A DNA stretch of 64,000 nucleotides from Streptomyces sp. NBC_01431 (GCF_036231355.1 NZ_CP109497.1:62001-126000); one strand, 5' to 3'; shown: positions 17,810 to 26,443, counted from the first letter of the stretch. Numbers and translations are program-made. The notes: generated by a model not told the origin, from the letters alone.

Positions 17810-20458
17810 ATGAACGAGACGGATCCCGTGGCAGACGGCCGCGGCGGGCACAGGCGCGCGGCCGGTGGCGCAAGACGTACGCGTGGGCGCCACCGCCGGC
17901 GCTGGACGGCGCTGGGTCTGGCGCTCGGCGTGCCCGGCGTCCTCGGTCCCTACTTGCTGTTCGTGCAGGCCGACTCGGAGGCCGCGACGGTGGATCCCGA
18001 CACCTATTACACGTTGGTGTCCGTCCGCAGCGACAAAGTGATGGACGTGCCCGGGGCGGACGCTTCGGACGGCGCCTGGATACGGCAGACGAGCCGTGCG
18101 GCCGATGCCGCGAGCCAGCAGTGGCGGCTACGGGCGGCGGGGGACGGATACGTCGAGCTGGAGAACCGCGGCAGCCACAAGGTCCTCGGAGTGCGGGGCG
18201 CTTCCACAAAGTCCGCCGCCGCCGTCGAGCAGCAGACCGACCACGGTTCCGCCTCACAGCAGTGGAAGGTCGAGGACGTGGGCGGCGCCGCGGTGAAGTT
18301 CGTTTCCCGGAGCAGCAAGATGGTGCTCGACGTGTGGGGCGGCTCCGGTGGCGAGGGTGTGCCGCTCGTCCAGTACGCCGACCAGGGCAGCACCAACCAG
18401 CAGTGGCGGCTGGTGAAGGCATCCGGCTCCGGCGGGTACACCTGGCACAACGCGCAGATCGTTGGCGGCGGCTTCGTCACCGGGCTGGTCTTCAACCCCG
18501 CCCGCAAGGGTCTGCTGTACGCGCGCACCGACGTGGGCGGCGCGTACCGCTGGGACTCGACCGCCGCCCGGTGGACCTCGTTGACCGACTGGATCGGTGG
18601 AGCCGACTGGAACCTGTTGGGCATCGAGAGCCTGGCGACCGACCCGGTCGACCCGGACCGCGTGTACCTCGCGAGCGGCAGCTACACCAACGGCTGGGCG
18701 GGCAACGGCGCGATCCTCCGCTCCACCGACCAGGGCAAAACGTTCCAGCGCACCGACCTGCCGTTCAAACTGGGCGGCAACGAGGACGGCCGGTCCATGG
18801 GTGAGCGGCTGGCGGTGGATCCCGCCAACCACGGCACGCTGTATCTGGGCACCCGCAAGAACGGGCTCTGGCGCAGTACCGACTACGGCGTCACCTGGAG
18901 CCAGGTGAACAGCTTCCCCGTCAAGGACGGTGCGAGCAGCGGAGTCGGCCTGTCCTTCGTGACGTTCGGCCCGGCCGGCAGCCGGACGATCTACGTGGGG
19001 GTGGCCGACCGGGCCAACTCGCTGTACCGCTCCACCGACGGTGGCAGCACCTGGCAGGCGGTGCCCGGCCGGCCCACCGGGCAGTTGCCGCAGCACGGTG
19101 TGCTCTCCGGCGACGGTTCGCTGTATCTGACGTACACCAACGCCCCGGGCCCGAACGGGGTGACGGCCGGTTCGGTGTGGAAGTACACGCCGTCCACCGG
19201 GGTGTGGAAGAACGTATCGCCGTCCAGCGGCAGCTACGGCTTCGCCGGGCTGGCGGTCGATCCGCAGCACCCGTCCACGGTGATGGTGACCACGCTGGAC
19301 CGGTGGTGGCCCTCGGACGAGGTGTACAGGTCGACCGACGGTGGTGCCTCCTGGAAGGCGCTCGGCGCGACCTCGAAGCGGGACGCCTCCGGGGCGCCGT
19401 ACGTGGGTACCGGTATCGGGCACTGGATGGGCGCGCTGGCGATCGACCCCTTCGACTCCGGGCACGTGCTGTACGGCACCGGATCGGGGATGTGGGGCAG
19501 CGATGATGTGACCGCGGCCGACCACGGGGGTGCCACGCACTGGACGGTCCCGGCCAGGGGGCTGGAGGAGACCGTGGTGCTCGCACTGGCCAAGCCGCCC
19601 GGCCTCCCGCTGGTCAGCGCACTCGGTGACGTGGGCGGATTCCGGCACGATGACCTGACCAAGGTGCCCTCCAAGGCGCTGTCAGGGCCGCAGTTCACCA
19701 ACACCACCGGCATCGACTTCGCGCAGGCGAAGCCGGGGTTCATGGTCCGGGTCGGTCTCGGCGGCGCGCAGCACGGCGCATACTCGACCGACGGCGGAGC
19801 CGACTGGACGCCGTTCGCCGGGACTCCCGTTGACGGTGCGGGCGGCGGGACCGTGGCGGTCTCGGCGGACGGCGCCACCGTGGTGTGGACGCCTTCAGGC
19901 CGGCGCCCGTTCTACTCGACCAACCATGGTTCGGCCTGGGCCGCGGCCTCCGGACTGCCCGCGGACACGGCCGTGGTGGCCGACCGTTCGGCGGCGAACA
20001 CTTTCTACGCCCTCACCGGCGGCACCCTGTACGCCAGCACCGACGGCGGGAGAAGCTTCTCCGCCCGAGCCACCGGCCTGGGTGACGGATCGCTCAAGGC
20101 CGCCCCCGGGGCCGCCGGTGACCTGTGGATCACCGGCGGAAGCAACGGGCTCGCGCACTCCACCAACGGCGGAGCGAGCTTCACCAGGCTCGGCGGTGTA
20201 CAGCAGGCGCACGGCGTCGGCTTCGGCAAGGCCGCCCCGGGCGCCACCCACCAGGCGCTCTACCTCAGCGGAACAGTGAAGGGCGTCTCCGGGGTGTTCC
20301 GCTCCATCGACGGCGGTTCGAGCTGGCTCCGGATCACCGACGACCAGCACCAGTTCGGAGGGAGCGCCATCAGCGTCGTCGAAGGCGACCCCGACGTGTA
20401 CGGCCGGGTCTACCTGGGCGGCTACGGCCGTGGCGTGGTGTACGGCGACCTGTCCTGA
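17810..20458 (+). CDS. Secreted GH74 xyloglucanase with ricin-type lectin domain
   Basis: An 882-residue protein starting at ATG 17810 after an AAGGAG ribosome site. A long Arg-rich n-region (possible Tat type) and a hydrophobic segment (TALGLALGVPGVLGPYLLF) form the export signal. Residues about 65-202 are a ricin B-type beta-trefoil with three Q-x-W repeats (QQWRL, QQWKV, QQWRL). The rest is a GH74 two-propeller enzyme full of STDGG and STDQG turns. The likely catalytic acids are visible: Asp241 in ARTDVGGAYRW and Asp607 in SALGDVGGF. It should cut xyloglucan outside the cell. It is followed by an expansin and an ECF sigma factor gene. Confidence 0.92.
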   Translation: MNETDPVADGRGGHRRAAGGARRTRGRHRRRWTALGLALGVPGVLGPYLLFVQADSEAATVDPDTYYTLVSVRSDKVMDVPGADASDGAWIRQTSRAADAASQQWRLRAAGDGYVELENRGSHKVLGVRGASTKSAAAVEQQTDHGSASQQWKVEDVGGAAVKFVSRSSKMVLDVWGGSGGEGVPLVQYADQGSTNQQWRLVKASGSGGYTWHNAQIVGGGFVTGLVFNPARKGLLYARTDVGGAYRWDSTAARWTSLTDWIGGADWNLLGIESLATDPVDPDRVYLASGSYTNGWAGNGAILRSTDQGKTFQRTDLPFKLGGNEDGRSMGERLAVDPANHGTLYLGTRKNGLWRSTDYGVTWSQVNSFPVKDGASSGVGLSFVTFGPAGSRTIYVGVADRANSLYRSTDGGSTWQAVPGRPTGQLPQHGVLSGDGSLYLTYTNAPGPNGVTAGSVWKYTPSTGVWKNVSPSSGSYGFAGLAVDPQHPSTVMVTTLDRWWPSDEVYRSTDGGASWKALGATSKRDASGAPYVGTGIGHWMGALAIDPFDSGHVLYGTGSGMWGSDDVTAADHGGATHWTVPARGLEETVVLALAKPPGLPLVSALGDVGGFRHDDLTKVPSKALSGPQFTNTTGIDFAQAKPGFMVRVGLGGAQHGAYSTDGGADWTPFAGTPVDGAGGGTVAVSADGATVVWTPSGRRPFYSTNHGSAWAAASGLPADTAVVADRSAANTFYALTGGTLYASTDGGRSFSARATGLGDGSLKAAPGAAGDLWITGGSNGLAHSTNGGASFTRLGGVQQAHGVGFGKAAPGATHQALYLSGTVKGVSGVFRSIDGGSSWLRITDDQHQFGGSAISVVEGDPDVYGRVYLGGYGRGVVYGDLS

Positions 20459-20474
20459 TCGCCGTGGGCCGTGG

Positions 20475-20502
20475 GCGGGCGGCGGCGGGTGCCGCCGCCC
20501 GC
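20475..20502 (+). terminator. Terminator hairpin after the xyloglucanase gene
   Basis: GCGGGCGGCGGC, loop GGGT, GCCGCCGCCCGC: a perfect 12-bp GC stem 17 bp after the GH74 stop codon. Confidence 0.75.
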
Positions 20503-20532
20503 TCGGCCGCGGCGATATGGGGGCAGCGGAGC

Positions 20533-20565
20533 GGCAACCTTTTCGCGTCCGGCGGCCACTGAAGG
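20533..20565 (+). promoter_or_regulatory. ECF-like promoter motif upstream of the expansin
   Basis: GGCAACC (20533-20539), 18 nt, ACTGAAGG (20558-20565). It matches the xyloglucanase motif in both blocks and in spacing, and also shares the TTTCGCG and GGCGGC words in the spacer. It lies 29 bp before the expansin start. Confidence 0.5.
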
Positions 20566-20594
20566 GTGCGACGTCGACTCGATCTACTGAACGG

Positions 20595-21530
20595 ATGGGC
20601 ATGAGGACAACGAACCACCGCGCTCCGCGGCGCGGGCGCGGGCGGGCCTTCGGCATTCCGTTGGCGGTGCTGGCCGTCGGGGTTCTGGCCTGCGTGGGCA
20701 TCGCGCTCCTCCCCGGGAGCAGGGCCGATGCCGGACATCGCACCGACGCGTCGGTCGCCGCTGCCCCGGCGAGCGTCCCGTCCGGTTCCGGTTCTCCCAC
20801 CGCGGCGACCGGCGCGGCAACCGCATCGGCGCTGCCACCCATCACGAGCCCGCCACCGTCAGCGACCCGTACCCCTACACCCGCTGCCTCCAGCAGCCCG
20901 CGCGCGGCGTCGCTGGCGGGACGGATCAAACCGGCGGTCACCTACCGGGGAGTCGCGACTTCCTATGCCGCGGGTGACGGCCAGGGATCGTGCTTGTATG
21001 GTCCGTCCGGCGATCTCATGATCGCGGCGATGAACCACGCGGACTACGAGTCTGCGAAGGCGTGCGGGGCGCAGGTGTTGGTTCGCGCCGCGAACGGGGC
21101 CGCCATCACCGTGCGGATCGTCAACGAGTGCCCGCTGCCCTGCGCACCCGGACAACTCGACCTCAGCACACAGGCTTTCGCGGAACTCGCCAACCCCTCC
21201 CTCGGCCGGATCCCGGTCAGCTGGACGCTGCTGAGCCCCACCTCGCCCGACATGATCTCCATCCGGTACAAGGCCGGGTCCAGCCGCTGGTGGTGCGGCG
21301 TCCAAGTGATCGGCCACCGGAACCCGGTGGCGGTGCTTGAACTCAGAACCGCCAACGGCTGGCGCCGACTTCCCCGCACCGACTACAACTACTTCCTCTC
21401 CGCCGACGGCAGCGGATGCGGCGGCGCGATCAGGGTCACCGACATCTACGGAGAGCAACTCACCATCGACAAGATCGCGCTCAAACCGGACGTCGCGCAA
21501 CCGACCGACGTTCAGTTCGCCCGGCGTTGA
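20595..21530 (+). CDS. Secreted bacterial expansin (DPBB + CBM63)
   Basis: A 311-residue protein (ATG 20595; ATG 20601 is an alternative). An Arg-rich n-region and hydrophobic span (about 20-38) give export, followed by a Pro/Ser/Thr linker. Residues about 115-205 are the DPBB domain (ATSYAAGDGQGSCLYG; IVNECPLPCAPGQLDLS with the key Asp). The C-terminal 90 residues fit CBM63, with the planar aromatic surface residues suggested by SSRWWCG and YNYF, corresponding to the two Trp and Tyr of EXLX1-type expansins. Such proteins loosen cellulose-xyloglucan networks without hydrolysis, a natural partner of the GH74 enzyme next door. Confidence 0.9.
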   Translation: MGMRTTNHRAPRRGRGRAFGIPLAVLAVGVLACVGIALLPGSRADAGHRTDASVAAAPASVPSGSGSPTAATGAATASALPPITSPPPSATRTPTPAASSSPRAASLAGRIKPAVTYRGVATSYAAGDGQGSCLYGPSGDLMIAAMNHADYESAKACGAQVLVRAANGAAITVRIVNECPLPCAPGQLDLSTQAFAELANPSLGRIPVSWTLLSPTSPDMISIRYKAGSSRWWCGVQVIGHRNPVAVLELRTANGWRRLPRTDYNYFLSADGSGCGGAIRVTDIYGEQLTIDKIALKPDVAQPTDVQFARR

Positions 21531-21568
21531 CCGTGCTGCCCACCCACCGTCACGGCTCCACTCTCGGG

Positions 21569-21600
21569 GGCAACCCCCATCCGGCCGAGGTGACGGGGGC
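21569..21600 (+). promoter_or_regulatory. Weaker copy of the ECF-like motif before the sigma gene
   Basis: GGCAACC at 21569-21575 followed after 17 nt by ACGGGGGC. The -35-like block is identical to the two upstream sites but the second block differs. It could be an autoregulatory promoter; the match may also be chance. Confidence 0.3.
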
Positions 21601-21658
21601 AGTTACGCTCAAGCCGGCTGTCAACGCGCACATCACAGGGAGAGGGCGACCGAGGGAG

Positions 21659-22189
21659 ATGCTCCTCGATGACGCGTCCGCGGAGTTCCACGACTTCTTC
21701 GAACGCCACTACGCCGAACTGGCCCGTCTCGCCCACCTCCTGACCGGCGAGACGGACGCGGCTGACGACCTCGCCGCGGATGCCCTGGTCGCCCTGTGGC
21801 AACGCTGGGACCGGTTCCGTACGGCGCACCACCCGCTCGCCTACGCTCGCGGCGTGGTGGCCAACCTGGCGCGGGAACGGATCCGAAGCGCGGTCCGCGA
21901 GCGACGCCGGGTCGCGCTGTTCTGGTCCCGCGGTCCCGGAGAAGTGGAGTCACCGGACGTGGCAGCCGTCCTTGACGTCCGTGCGGCGCTCGACCGACTG
22001 CCGTTCCGCAAGCGGGCGTGCGTGGTGCTGCGCCACGCCTTCGACCTGTCGGAGAAGGACACCGCGATGGCACTGGGCATATCGGTCGGTACGGTGAAGA
22101 GTCAGACCTCGAAGGGAATGGCCGAGCTGGAACGGACACTCGGCATACGCGCGGCCGGGGAACTGGCGGCAGGAAGGAGGGCTCGGTGA
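21659..22189 (+). CDS. ECF RNA polymerase sigma factor, SigE family
   Basis: A 176-residue protein. The ATG at 21659 has GGGAGAGGG about 11 nt before it; longer in-frame readings overlap the expansin gene. Region 2 is FHDFFERHYAELARLAHLL and DALVALWQRWDRF; region 4 is LPFRKRACVVLRHAFDLSEK with ALGISVGTVKSQTSKGMAEL as the -35-binding helix-turn-helix. It belongs to the actinobacterial SigE-type ECF group (as in SigE_fam_strep). Its stop overlaps the GTG of the next gene (GTGA), so the two are translationally coupled, the normal layout for a sigma factor and its regulator. Likely targets are the secreted cell-wall genes just upstream. Confidence 0.9.
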   Translation: MLLDDASAEFHDFFERHYAELARLAHLLTGETDAADDLAADALVALWQRWDRFRTAHHPLAYARGVVANLARERIRSAVRERRRVALFWSRGPGEVESPDVAAVLDVRAALDRLPFRKRACVVLRHAFDLSEKDTAMALGISVGTVKSQTSKGMAELERTLGIRAAGELAAGRRAR

Positions 22190-22965
22190 ACGAGGAGATC
22201 AGCCGGCGGCTGCGCGAGACCGCCGAGTCCCACCGGCCCGACCGTGCGCGGATGCTGGCGCGCGTGGAGCGCGGCGCGGCCGGCGCCACCGTACGGCACC
22301 GCACTCCGTCGATCGTGAGGTCACGGCCCAAGGCGGCGCTCGCCGGTCTCGTCACCGCCGGCATTCTGGCGACCGGTGGTGTCGCCGTCGCCGGCATCGT
22401 CGGAGCTCCGTCACCGTCGGACACCGCTCCGGCCGCCCCGCCCTCCGCCGTCCCCTCCCCGTCCCTCCCATCGCGTCCGACGCCGTCGGCGCCCACCACC
22501 CCTTCCGGCCCTGCTCAGACCCCCACCCCCCGGGCCAGTTCGCGCCCGACTCCGCCGCCCGGCAGCCGGGCCCAGAGCGGTCCGCTGTGGTCGGAGGGCT
22601 CGATGGGCCCGCACAACACCGTCTACTGGGCCCAGAGCGACCTCACCCTCAAGGCTGCCCAGCCGCTCACCTCGCTCACGGTGGAACTGCGCATCGCGCA
22701 GACCGGCGGCGTTCAGAACACCGGCAACTGGCGGACTCTGCCGAGCGACGACTTCACCGTCACCGTCCAGGAGACCGGCGGTGCACTGGTGTACCGCTGG
22801 GTCCTCAAGCCCGGCCGCACCGTGCCGGCCGGGCAGCACGAGTTCGCCGCCCAGTACAACCACGCCACGGGCGTGCGCAGCACCACGTCCGACAACTACC
22901 GCGTCGACGCGCACACCTCGGGCGGCTCCATCGCGGTCTGGGGAGGGTTTACTCCGCCACGATGA
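22186..22965 (+). CDS. One-pass membrane regulator (anti-sigma-like) with extracellular sensor domain
   Basis: A 259-residue protein from GTG 22186 after a GGAAGGAGG ribosome site. The cytoplasmic N-terminus (EEISRRLRETAESHRPDRAR) is short; one membrane helix spans about 48-72 (AALAGLVTAGILATGGVAVA). A Pro/Ser/Thr-rich stalk of about 55 residues reaches an outer domain of about 120 residues that starts GPLWSEGSMGPHNTVYWAQS and contains many aromatic residues in beta-strands, resembling carbohydrate-binding modules. No zinc-binding anti-sigma motif is present. The coupling to the ECF gene and topology recall RsgI-type sugar-sensing anti-sigma factors of clostridia, by analogy only. Confidence 0.7.
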   Translation: MNEEISRRLRETAESHRPDRARMLARVERGAAGATVRHRTPSIVRSRPKAALAGLVTAGILATGGVAVAGIVGAPSPSDTAPAAPPSAVPSPSLPSRPTPSAPTTPSGPAQTPTPRASSRPTPPPGSRAQSGPLWSEGSMGPHNTVYWAQSDLTLKAAQPLTSLTVELRIAQTGGVQNTGNWRTLPSDDFTVTVQETGGALVYRWVLKPGRTVPAGQHEFAAQYNHATGVRSTTSDNYRVDAHTSGGSIAVWGGFTPPR

Positions 22966-23028
22966 GGACCCGACGGGTTCCGGCCCGAGAATCAACGAGC
23001 TTGGGCGCAAGCGGGATGGGGGGTGCGC

Positions 23029-23196
23029 TCATGAGCGCTTCAGGAACCTCAAGTAGAAAGCCACGAACACCAGGACGATTCCGACGTTCACCATCAGCCG
23101 CCCCCAGAACTCGTGCCTGAAGAACAGGACGTCCACGCCGACCACGACGGCTGCCATCGCGACCACGTAGAGCACGACGACCATCGGTCTTCCCAT
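23029..23196 (-). CDS. Small two-helix membrane protein (55 aa)
   Basis: ATG 23196, with a GGGGG ribosome site a few bases before it, gives MGRPMVVVLYVVAMAAVVVG at the start and a second helix with VGIVLVFVAFYLRFL. The pair of helices is joined by a short charged loop (FFRHEFWGR). No family name is known; similar small hydrophobic proteins occur in actinomycetes. It is convergent with the sensor gene and upstream of the SDR gene. Confidence 0.65.
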   Translation of the reverse strand: MGRPMVVVLYVVAMAAVVVGVDVLFFRHEFWGRLMVNVGIVLVFVAFYLRFLKRS

Positions 23197-23330
23197 TCCC
23201 CCTTTCTACTACGGGCTCGCGCCGTGAGAGCCTCATGAGTCACACCGTCGTGGGGCCGACGCGCGGCGGCTGTCGTGCCGCGAGGTGTTCCGGATCAGGT
23301 TGCGGCTCAGGATCCAGCTCAGGATCCGGA

Positions 23331-24185
23331 TCAGGCAAAGTCCGTCGGGCGGCCCAAGGCTTCGACCGTGTCGACTTCTTGGAGGCGCGCCTGGAGGTGT
23401 TCGCGGATGCGGTCGATCGCGTTGGCACCCAGGGGAAGTCGCAGCGGGGGTGTTTCCATCTGGGTGGCGGTGATGATGGCCCGTGCTGCGCGGGCGGGGT
23501 CGCCCGGCTGGTGGTCGTGCATGGCGAGGAACTGCTTCTTCGCGGGGTCCAGGGCGGGGCGGTAGTCCTCGATGGGATCGGCCCACCGTACGGAGCGGCC
23601 GGTGAAGTCGGTGCGGAAGGGGCCGGGTTCGACGATCACGACGTGGATGCCGAGGTGTTTGAGTTCGGCGGCCAGCCCTTCGGAAAGCCCTTCGAGTGCG
23701 AATTTGGTGCCCGCATAGGCGCTTCCGCCGAGGGTGGCCAGGACTCCGCCGACCGAGGACATCTGCACGATGCAGCCGGAGCGCTGGGCGCGCATGGTCG
23801 GCAGGGCGGCGCGGGTCACGTCGAGCGCGCCGAAGACGTTGGTGTCGAACTGGCGGCGCAGTTCGGTGTCGGAGAGTTCCTCGATGGCGCCGCGCAGTGC
23901 GTAGCCGGCGTTGTTGACGAGTACGTCGATGCGGCCGAATTCCTTGAGGGCGGTGTCCACGGCGTCGCGGACCGCGGTGGGGTCGGTGACGTCCAGGGCC
24001 ACGGCGCGGACCCGGTCGGGGGCCAGGGCCACGAGGCCGTCGAGGGTCGCGGTGTCGCGGGCCGTGGCGATCAACCGTGCGCCGTCGGCGATGACTTCAT
24101 GGGCCAGAGCGCGGCCCAGGCCGGTGCTGGTGCCGGTGATGAACCAGACCTTGGCGGCCTCGTGGTCGGGGTGTTGCGAGGTCAT
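23331..24185 (-). CDS. Short-chain dehydrogenase/reductase
   Basis: A 284-residue classical SDR. The cofactor motif is TGTSTGLG (about 17-24), the NNAG motif is in DVLVNNAGY, and the catalytic Ser and Tyr-x-x-x-Lys are in QMSSVGG and SAYAGTKFA. Length fits NAD(P)-dependent oxidoreductases of the KR-like/retinol-dehydrogenase type. The substrate is unknown. It lies downstream of an eroded MFS gene and opposite a MarR regulator, suggesting that this was once a MarR-controlled stress or detoxification unit. Confidence 0.88.
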   Translation of the reverse strand: MTSQHPDHEAAKVWFITGTSTGLGRALAHEVIADGARLIATARDTATLDGLVALAPDRVRAVALDVTDPTAVRDAVDTALKEFGRIDVLVNNAGYALRGAIEELSDTELRRQFDTNVFGALDVTRAALPTMRAQRSGCIVQMSSVGGVLATLGGSAYAGTKFALEGLSEGLAAELKHLGIHVVIVEPGPFRTDFTGRSVRWADPIEDYRPALDPAKKQFLAMHDHQPGDPARAARAIITATQMETPPLRLPLGANAIDRIREHLQARLQEVDTVEALGRPTDFA

Positions 24186-24302
24186 CAGCGTTCCTCGATT
24201 CCTTGGTGCGGCGCTGGGGTTGGTGGCGGTGGGATGTCATCGCCTTATGGGGGCTACCGGGTGTACGTCGGTGCCGGGCTGCCGTGCTGGGCGCTCGCCG
24301 GT

Positions 24303-24392
24303 GGGGGTGCCGGAGCCGGTGGTGCGGATGCGGTGGGGGTGCCGGGGCCGGGGCGGATGCAGTGGGGGTGCCGGGGCCGGGGCGGATGCGGT
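24303..24392. repeat. Three GC-rich tandem repeats
   Basis: Two 29-bp units (24335-24363 and 24364-24392) differ at one base; a third related 32-bp unit precedes them (24303-24334). They fall where the eroded MFS gene loses its coding pattern. Confidence 0.8.
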
Positions 24393-24399
24393 GGGGGCT

Positions 24400-24560
24400 T
24401 GTCCCGCGGTGGTTCGGAGACGTCGAGGCCCTCGCTGATCTGGGACAGGAGCCCTGCGGGGACAGTCTCGGTGAGCACGGTGACCAACCCGGCGACGGCC
24501 AGGGCGAGTAGGCCGGACCACGGCAGGCCGGGAGTCCTGTTGAGTGGACGTTCCTGTCAC
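24400..24560 (-). pseudogene. Eroded MFS transporter, N-terminal stub
   Basis: The minus strand reads TPGLPWSGLLALAVAGLVTV followed by LTETVPAGLLSQISEGLDVS, the first helix of DHA1-type efflux pumps (pattern LTETLPAGLL..I...L.VS). The frame has no start codon in phase (a stop lies just upstream; a GTG at 24560 is one base out of phase) and after about 50 residues the sequence turns into GC-rich repeats. The rest of the pump, about 350 residues, is gone. Confidence 0.6.
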
Positions 24561-24579
24561 GTGGCCCTCCGGCTGTGAT

Positions 24580-24617
24580 TACCTTGAGTGCCAAGGTAAA
24601 TTATCTTGAGACTCAAG
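24580..24617. promoter_or_regulatory. Two MarR-type operators
   Basis: TACCTTG-n5-CAAGGTA (24580-24598) is a perfect inverted repeat; CTTGA-GAC-TCAAG (24605-24617) is a second. Both lie just before the MarR start codon and opposite the eroded pump gene. They share the TTGA/TCAA core seen in MarR-family operators. Confidence 0.75.
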
Positions 24618-24629
24618 GGAGTGTCAAAG

Positions 24630-25190
24630 GTGCCTGCCCCCCAGCAGCCGTCAAGGCCGTCACACGACTCAGTGGAGGCCGACCTGTCCGCGTGGATCGC
24701 CGACATGCCTGACGTCGATCCACTCACCGAGGCAGCCCGGCAACGCATCGGCCGTATGGCCCGGCTGTTCGAGCGCCTGCTCACTCAGGTCGCGGCCGCC
24801 AACGAGCTGACCGCCGGTGACTGGGCCGCCCTGTCGGCTCTACAGCGCACCGGAGCCCCGCACGAGGCCTCCCCCACCGCGCTGTCCCAGCAGCTCGGGA
24901 TCACCTCAGGAACCATGAGCGTGCGCCTGAACCGGCTCTCCCGGGCGGGCCTGATCGAATCGGTAGCCGCGACTGACGGCCGCAGCAAACCGGTCCGGCT
25001 CACCCCGCACGGCCAGGAGCGCTGGCGTGCCGCCACCCAGGCGCGCACCCGCCAGGAGCAGCAACTGTTCACCGAGGCCTTGTCCGTTGAGGAACTCAAC
25101 GAGCTGAACGTGCTGCTGAGCCGGCTCCTGGGCCGCCTGGAAGACGAGTTCGGTACGGCGTCGCGCCACGACGTCCCCAAGGACGCATAG
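24630..25190 (+). CDS. MarR-family regulator
   Basis: A 186-residue protein. GTG 24630 is preferred because an AAGGGAG ribosome site lies 8 nt before it; GTG 24621 is in frame too. The winged helix-turn-helix includes TALSQQLGITSGTMSVRLNR and the wing VAATDGRSKPVRLTPHG. MarR proteins repress their own gene and a neighbouring pump and are released by phenolic or oxidant ligands. Two palindromes sit in its promoter. The pump it would have controlled is eroded; the SDR gene further down may still be a target. Confidence 0.88.
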   Translation: MPAPQQPSRPSHDSVEADLSAWIADMPDVDPLTEAARQRIGRMARLFERLLTQVAAANELTAGDWAALSALQRTGAPHEASPTALSQQLGITSGTMSVRLNRLSRAGLIESVAATDGRSKPVRLTPHGQERWRAATQARTRQEQQLFTEALSVEELNELNVLLSRLLGRLEDEFGTASRHDVPKDA

Positions 25191-25433
25191 GAGTCAGGCA
25201 ACACAACTCAGCCCGCTGGCACGACAGTTGGGAATGCATCTCGGATCGCACACCCCGCGATCACACGGCGCCCCGGCCCCCGGACCCGCACGTCCAACAC
25301 CCGTCCTACTGCCCGGTCCGTGTGCACCCCGGGCACGGCACCCCCGGGAGATCCACGCCGACACCCACCAAGCCTTCCTCATCTGCGCAACATCTGCTGG
25401 CGGCGCCTCAGAAAGCAGTGCCGGGCTGGGCCG

Positions 25434-26414
25434 TCAGCCCGAACCGGCGACCAGTGCCTCGCCGAGCGGGGTGCGCCGGTAGAGCACCGACCGTCCGGAC
25501 CGGGCGCGAACGAGCAGCCCCGCGCCGCGCAGGATGGCGAGGTGGTCCCCTACCGCGCCGGGCGCCATGGCGAGGCTTCGGGCGAGGTGGCTGGTACTGG
25601 CCGGGGCGTCCAGCGCCAACAGCAGCCGGGCTCGGGCCCGGCCGACCAGAGCGGTCAGAGCATCCGGTTGGGGGACCGTCTCCGGTTCGCCCCACAGGGC
25701 GGCGGTGCCGCGGGCACGGTAGATCAAGGTTCTGGGCCAGGGGTCTTCCAGGTGGGCGCCGATATTCGCGACGAAGACCGAAGGGACCAGCAGGAGCCCG
25801 TCGCCGACGAGGCGGACTGTTCCGACTTGGGGGAAGTGGCCGATCTCGATACCGCCGGCGCGCCAGGCGATGCTCGGGTGCAGGCTCTCGATGGTCGTGG
25901 CCCATCCGTGTTCGCCGATCACCCCCACCCGGTGCACGACATCGCGCTCACAGATCGCGCGCAGTTGCGACCAGTCCGTGGCGAGCAGCTCGTGCCATGC
26001 CCGGTCCATCGCTTCGGCGATCCTCGCGACGGCGTCCGGCGAGTCCAGCACCGCGCGTACGCGGGGATCATGGGCGGACGGGCCGCTCGCGGTGGTGGCG
26101 ATTTCGTGGCGGGCCGCTGCCAGCGGTGTGGCCCGGATCATGGCCAGGTCGTCTGCCCAGGTCTGGTTGAGGCCGCGTGGGGGCGGGGCGACGAAGTTCG
26201 GTCCGGATTGCGGGGTGTGCAGGGCGAGGGCGGCGTTCAGCTCGGTCTCGCGGCGAAGCCGTTCAAAGGCCGGCAGGAGCCGGGTGGCCCAGGCTCGCGG
26301 CAGCGGCCGGTCCTGGTCGGCGAGCGAGCGCAGCAGGAAGCACAGGTCCATGGCGGGCGACAGTGCGAAGCGGCTGCGCAGCAGGTCCTCGACGGAGACT
26401 TCGAAGCGCAGCAC
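25434..26414 (-). CDS. ArsR-type winged-helix regulator with DUF5937 domain
   Basis: A 326-residue protein from GTG 26414. The N-terminal about 240 residues match the DUF5937 type (starts with LRFEVSVEDLLRSRFALSP). The C-terminal 80 residues are an ArsR-like winged helix: STSHLARSLAMAPGAVGDHL and GLLVRARSGRSVLYRRTPLG. Such proteins are actinomycete repressors, often beside MFS genes. It diverges from an MFS gene across 88 bp containing a 20-bp inverted repeat. The ligand is unknown. Confidence 0.82.
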   Translation of the reverse strand: MLRFEVSVEDLLRSRFALSPAMDLCFLLRSLADQDRPLPRAWATRLLPAFERLRRETELNAALALHTPQSGPNFVAPPPRGLNQTWADDLAMIRATPLAAARHEIATTASGPSAHDPRVRAVLDSPDAVARIAEAMDRAWHELLATDWSQLRAICERDVVHRVGVIGEHGWATTIESLHPSIAWRAGGIEIGHFPQVGTVRLVGDGLLLVPSVFVANIGAHLEDPWPRTLIYRARGTAALWGEPETVPQPDALTALVGRARARLLLALDAPASTSHLARSLAMAPGAVGDHLAILRGAGLLVRARSGRSVLYRRTPLGEALVAGSG

Positions 26415-26443
26415 CTCGCGATGCTACCGCGGGACGTGGTTCC

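Noticed and set aside
18254..19648. 464-codon minus-strand frame within the xyloglucanase gene
   Set aside because: It is antisense to the GH74 catalytic region with clear motifs on the other strand; no domain is seen.
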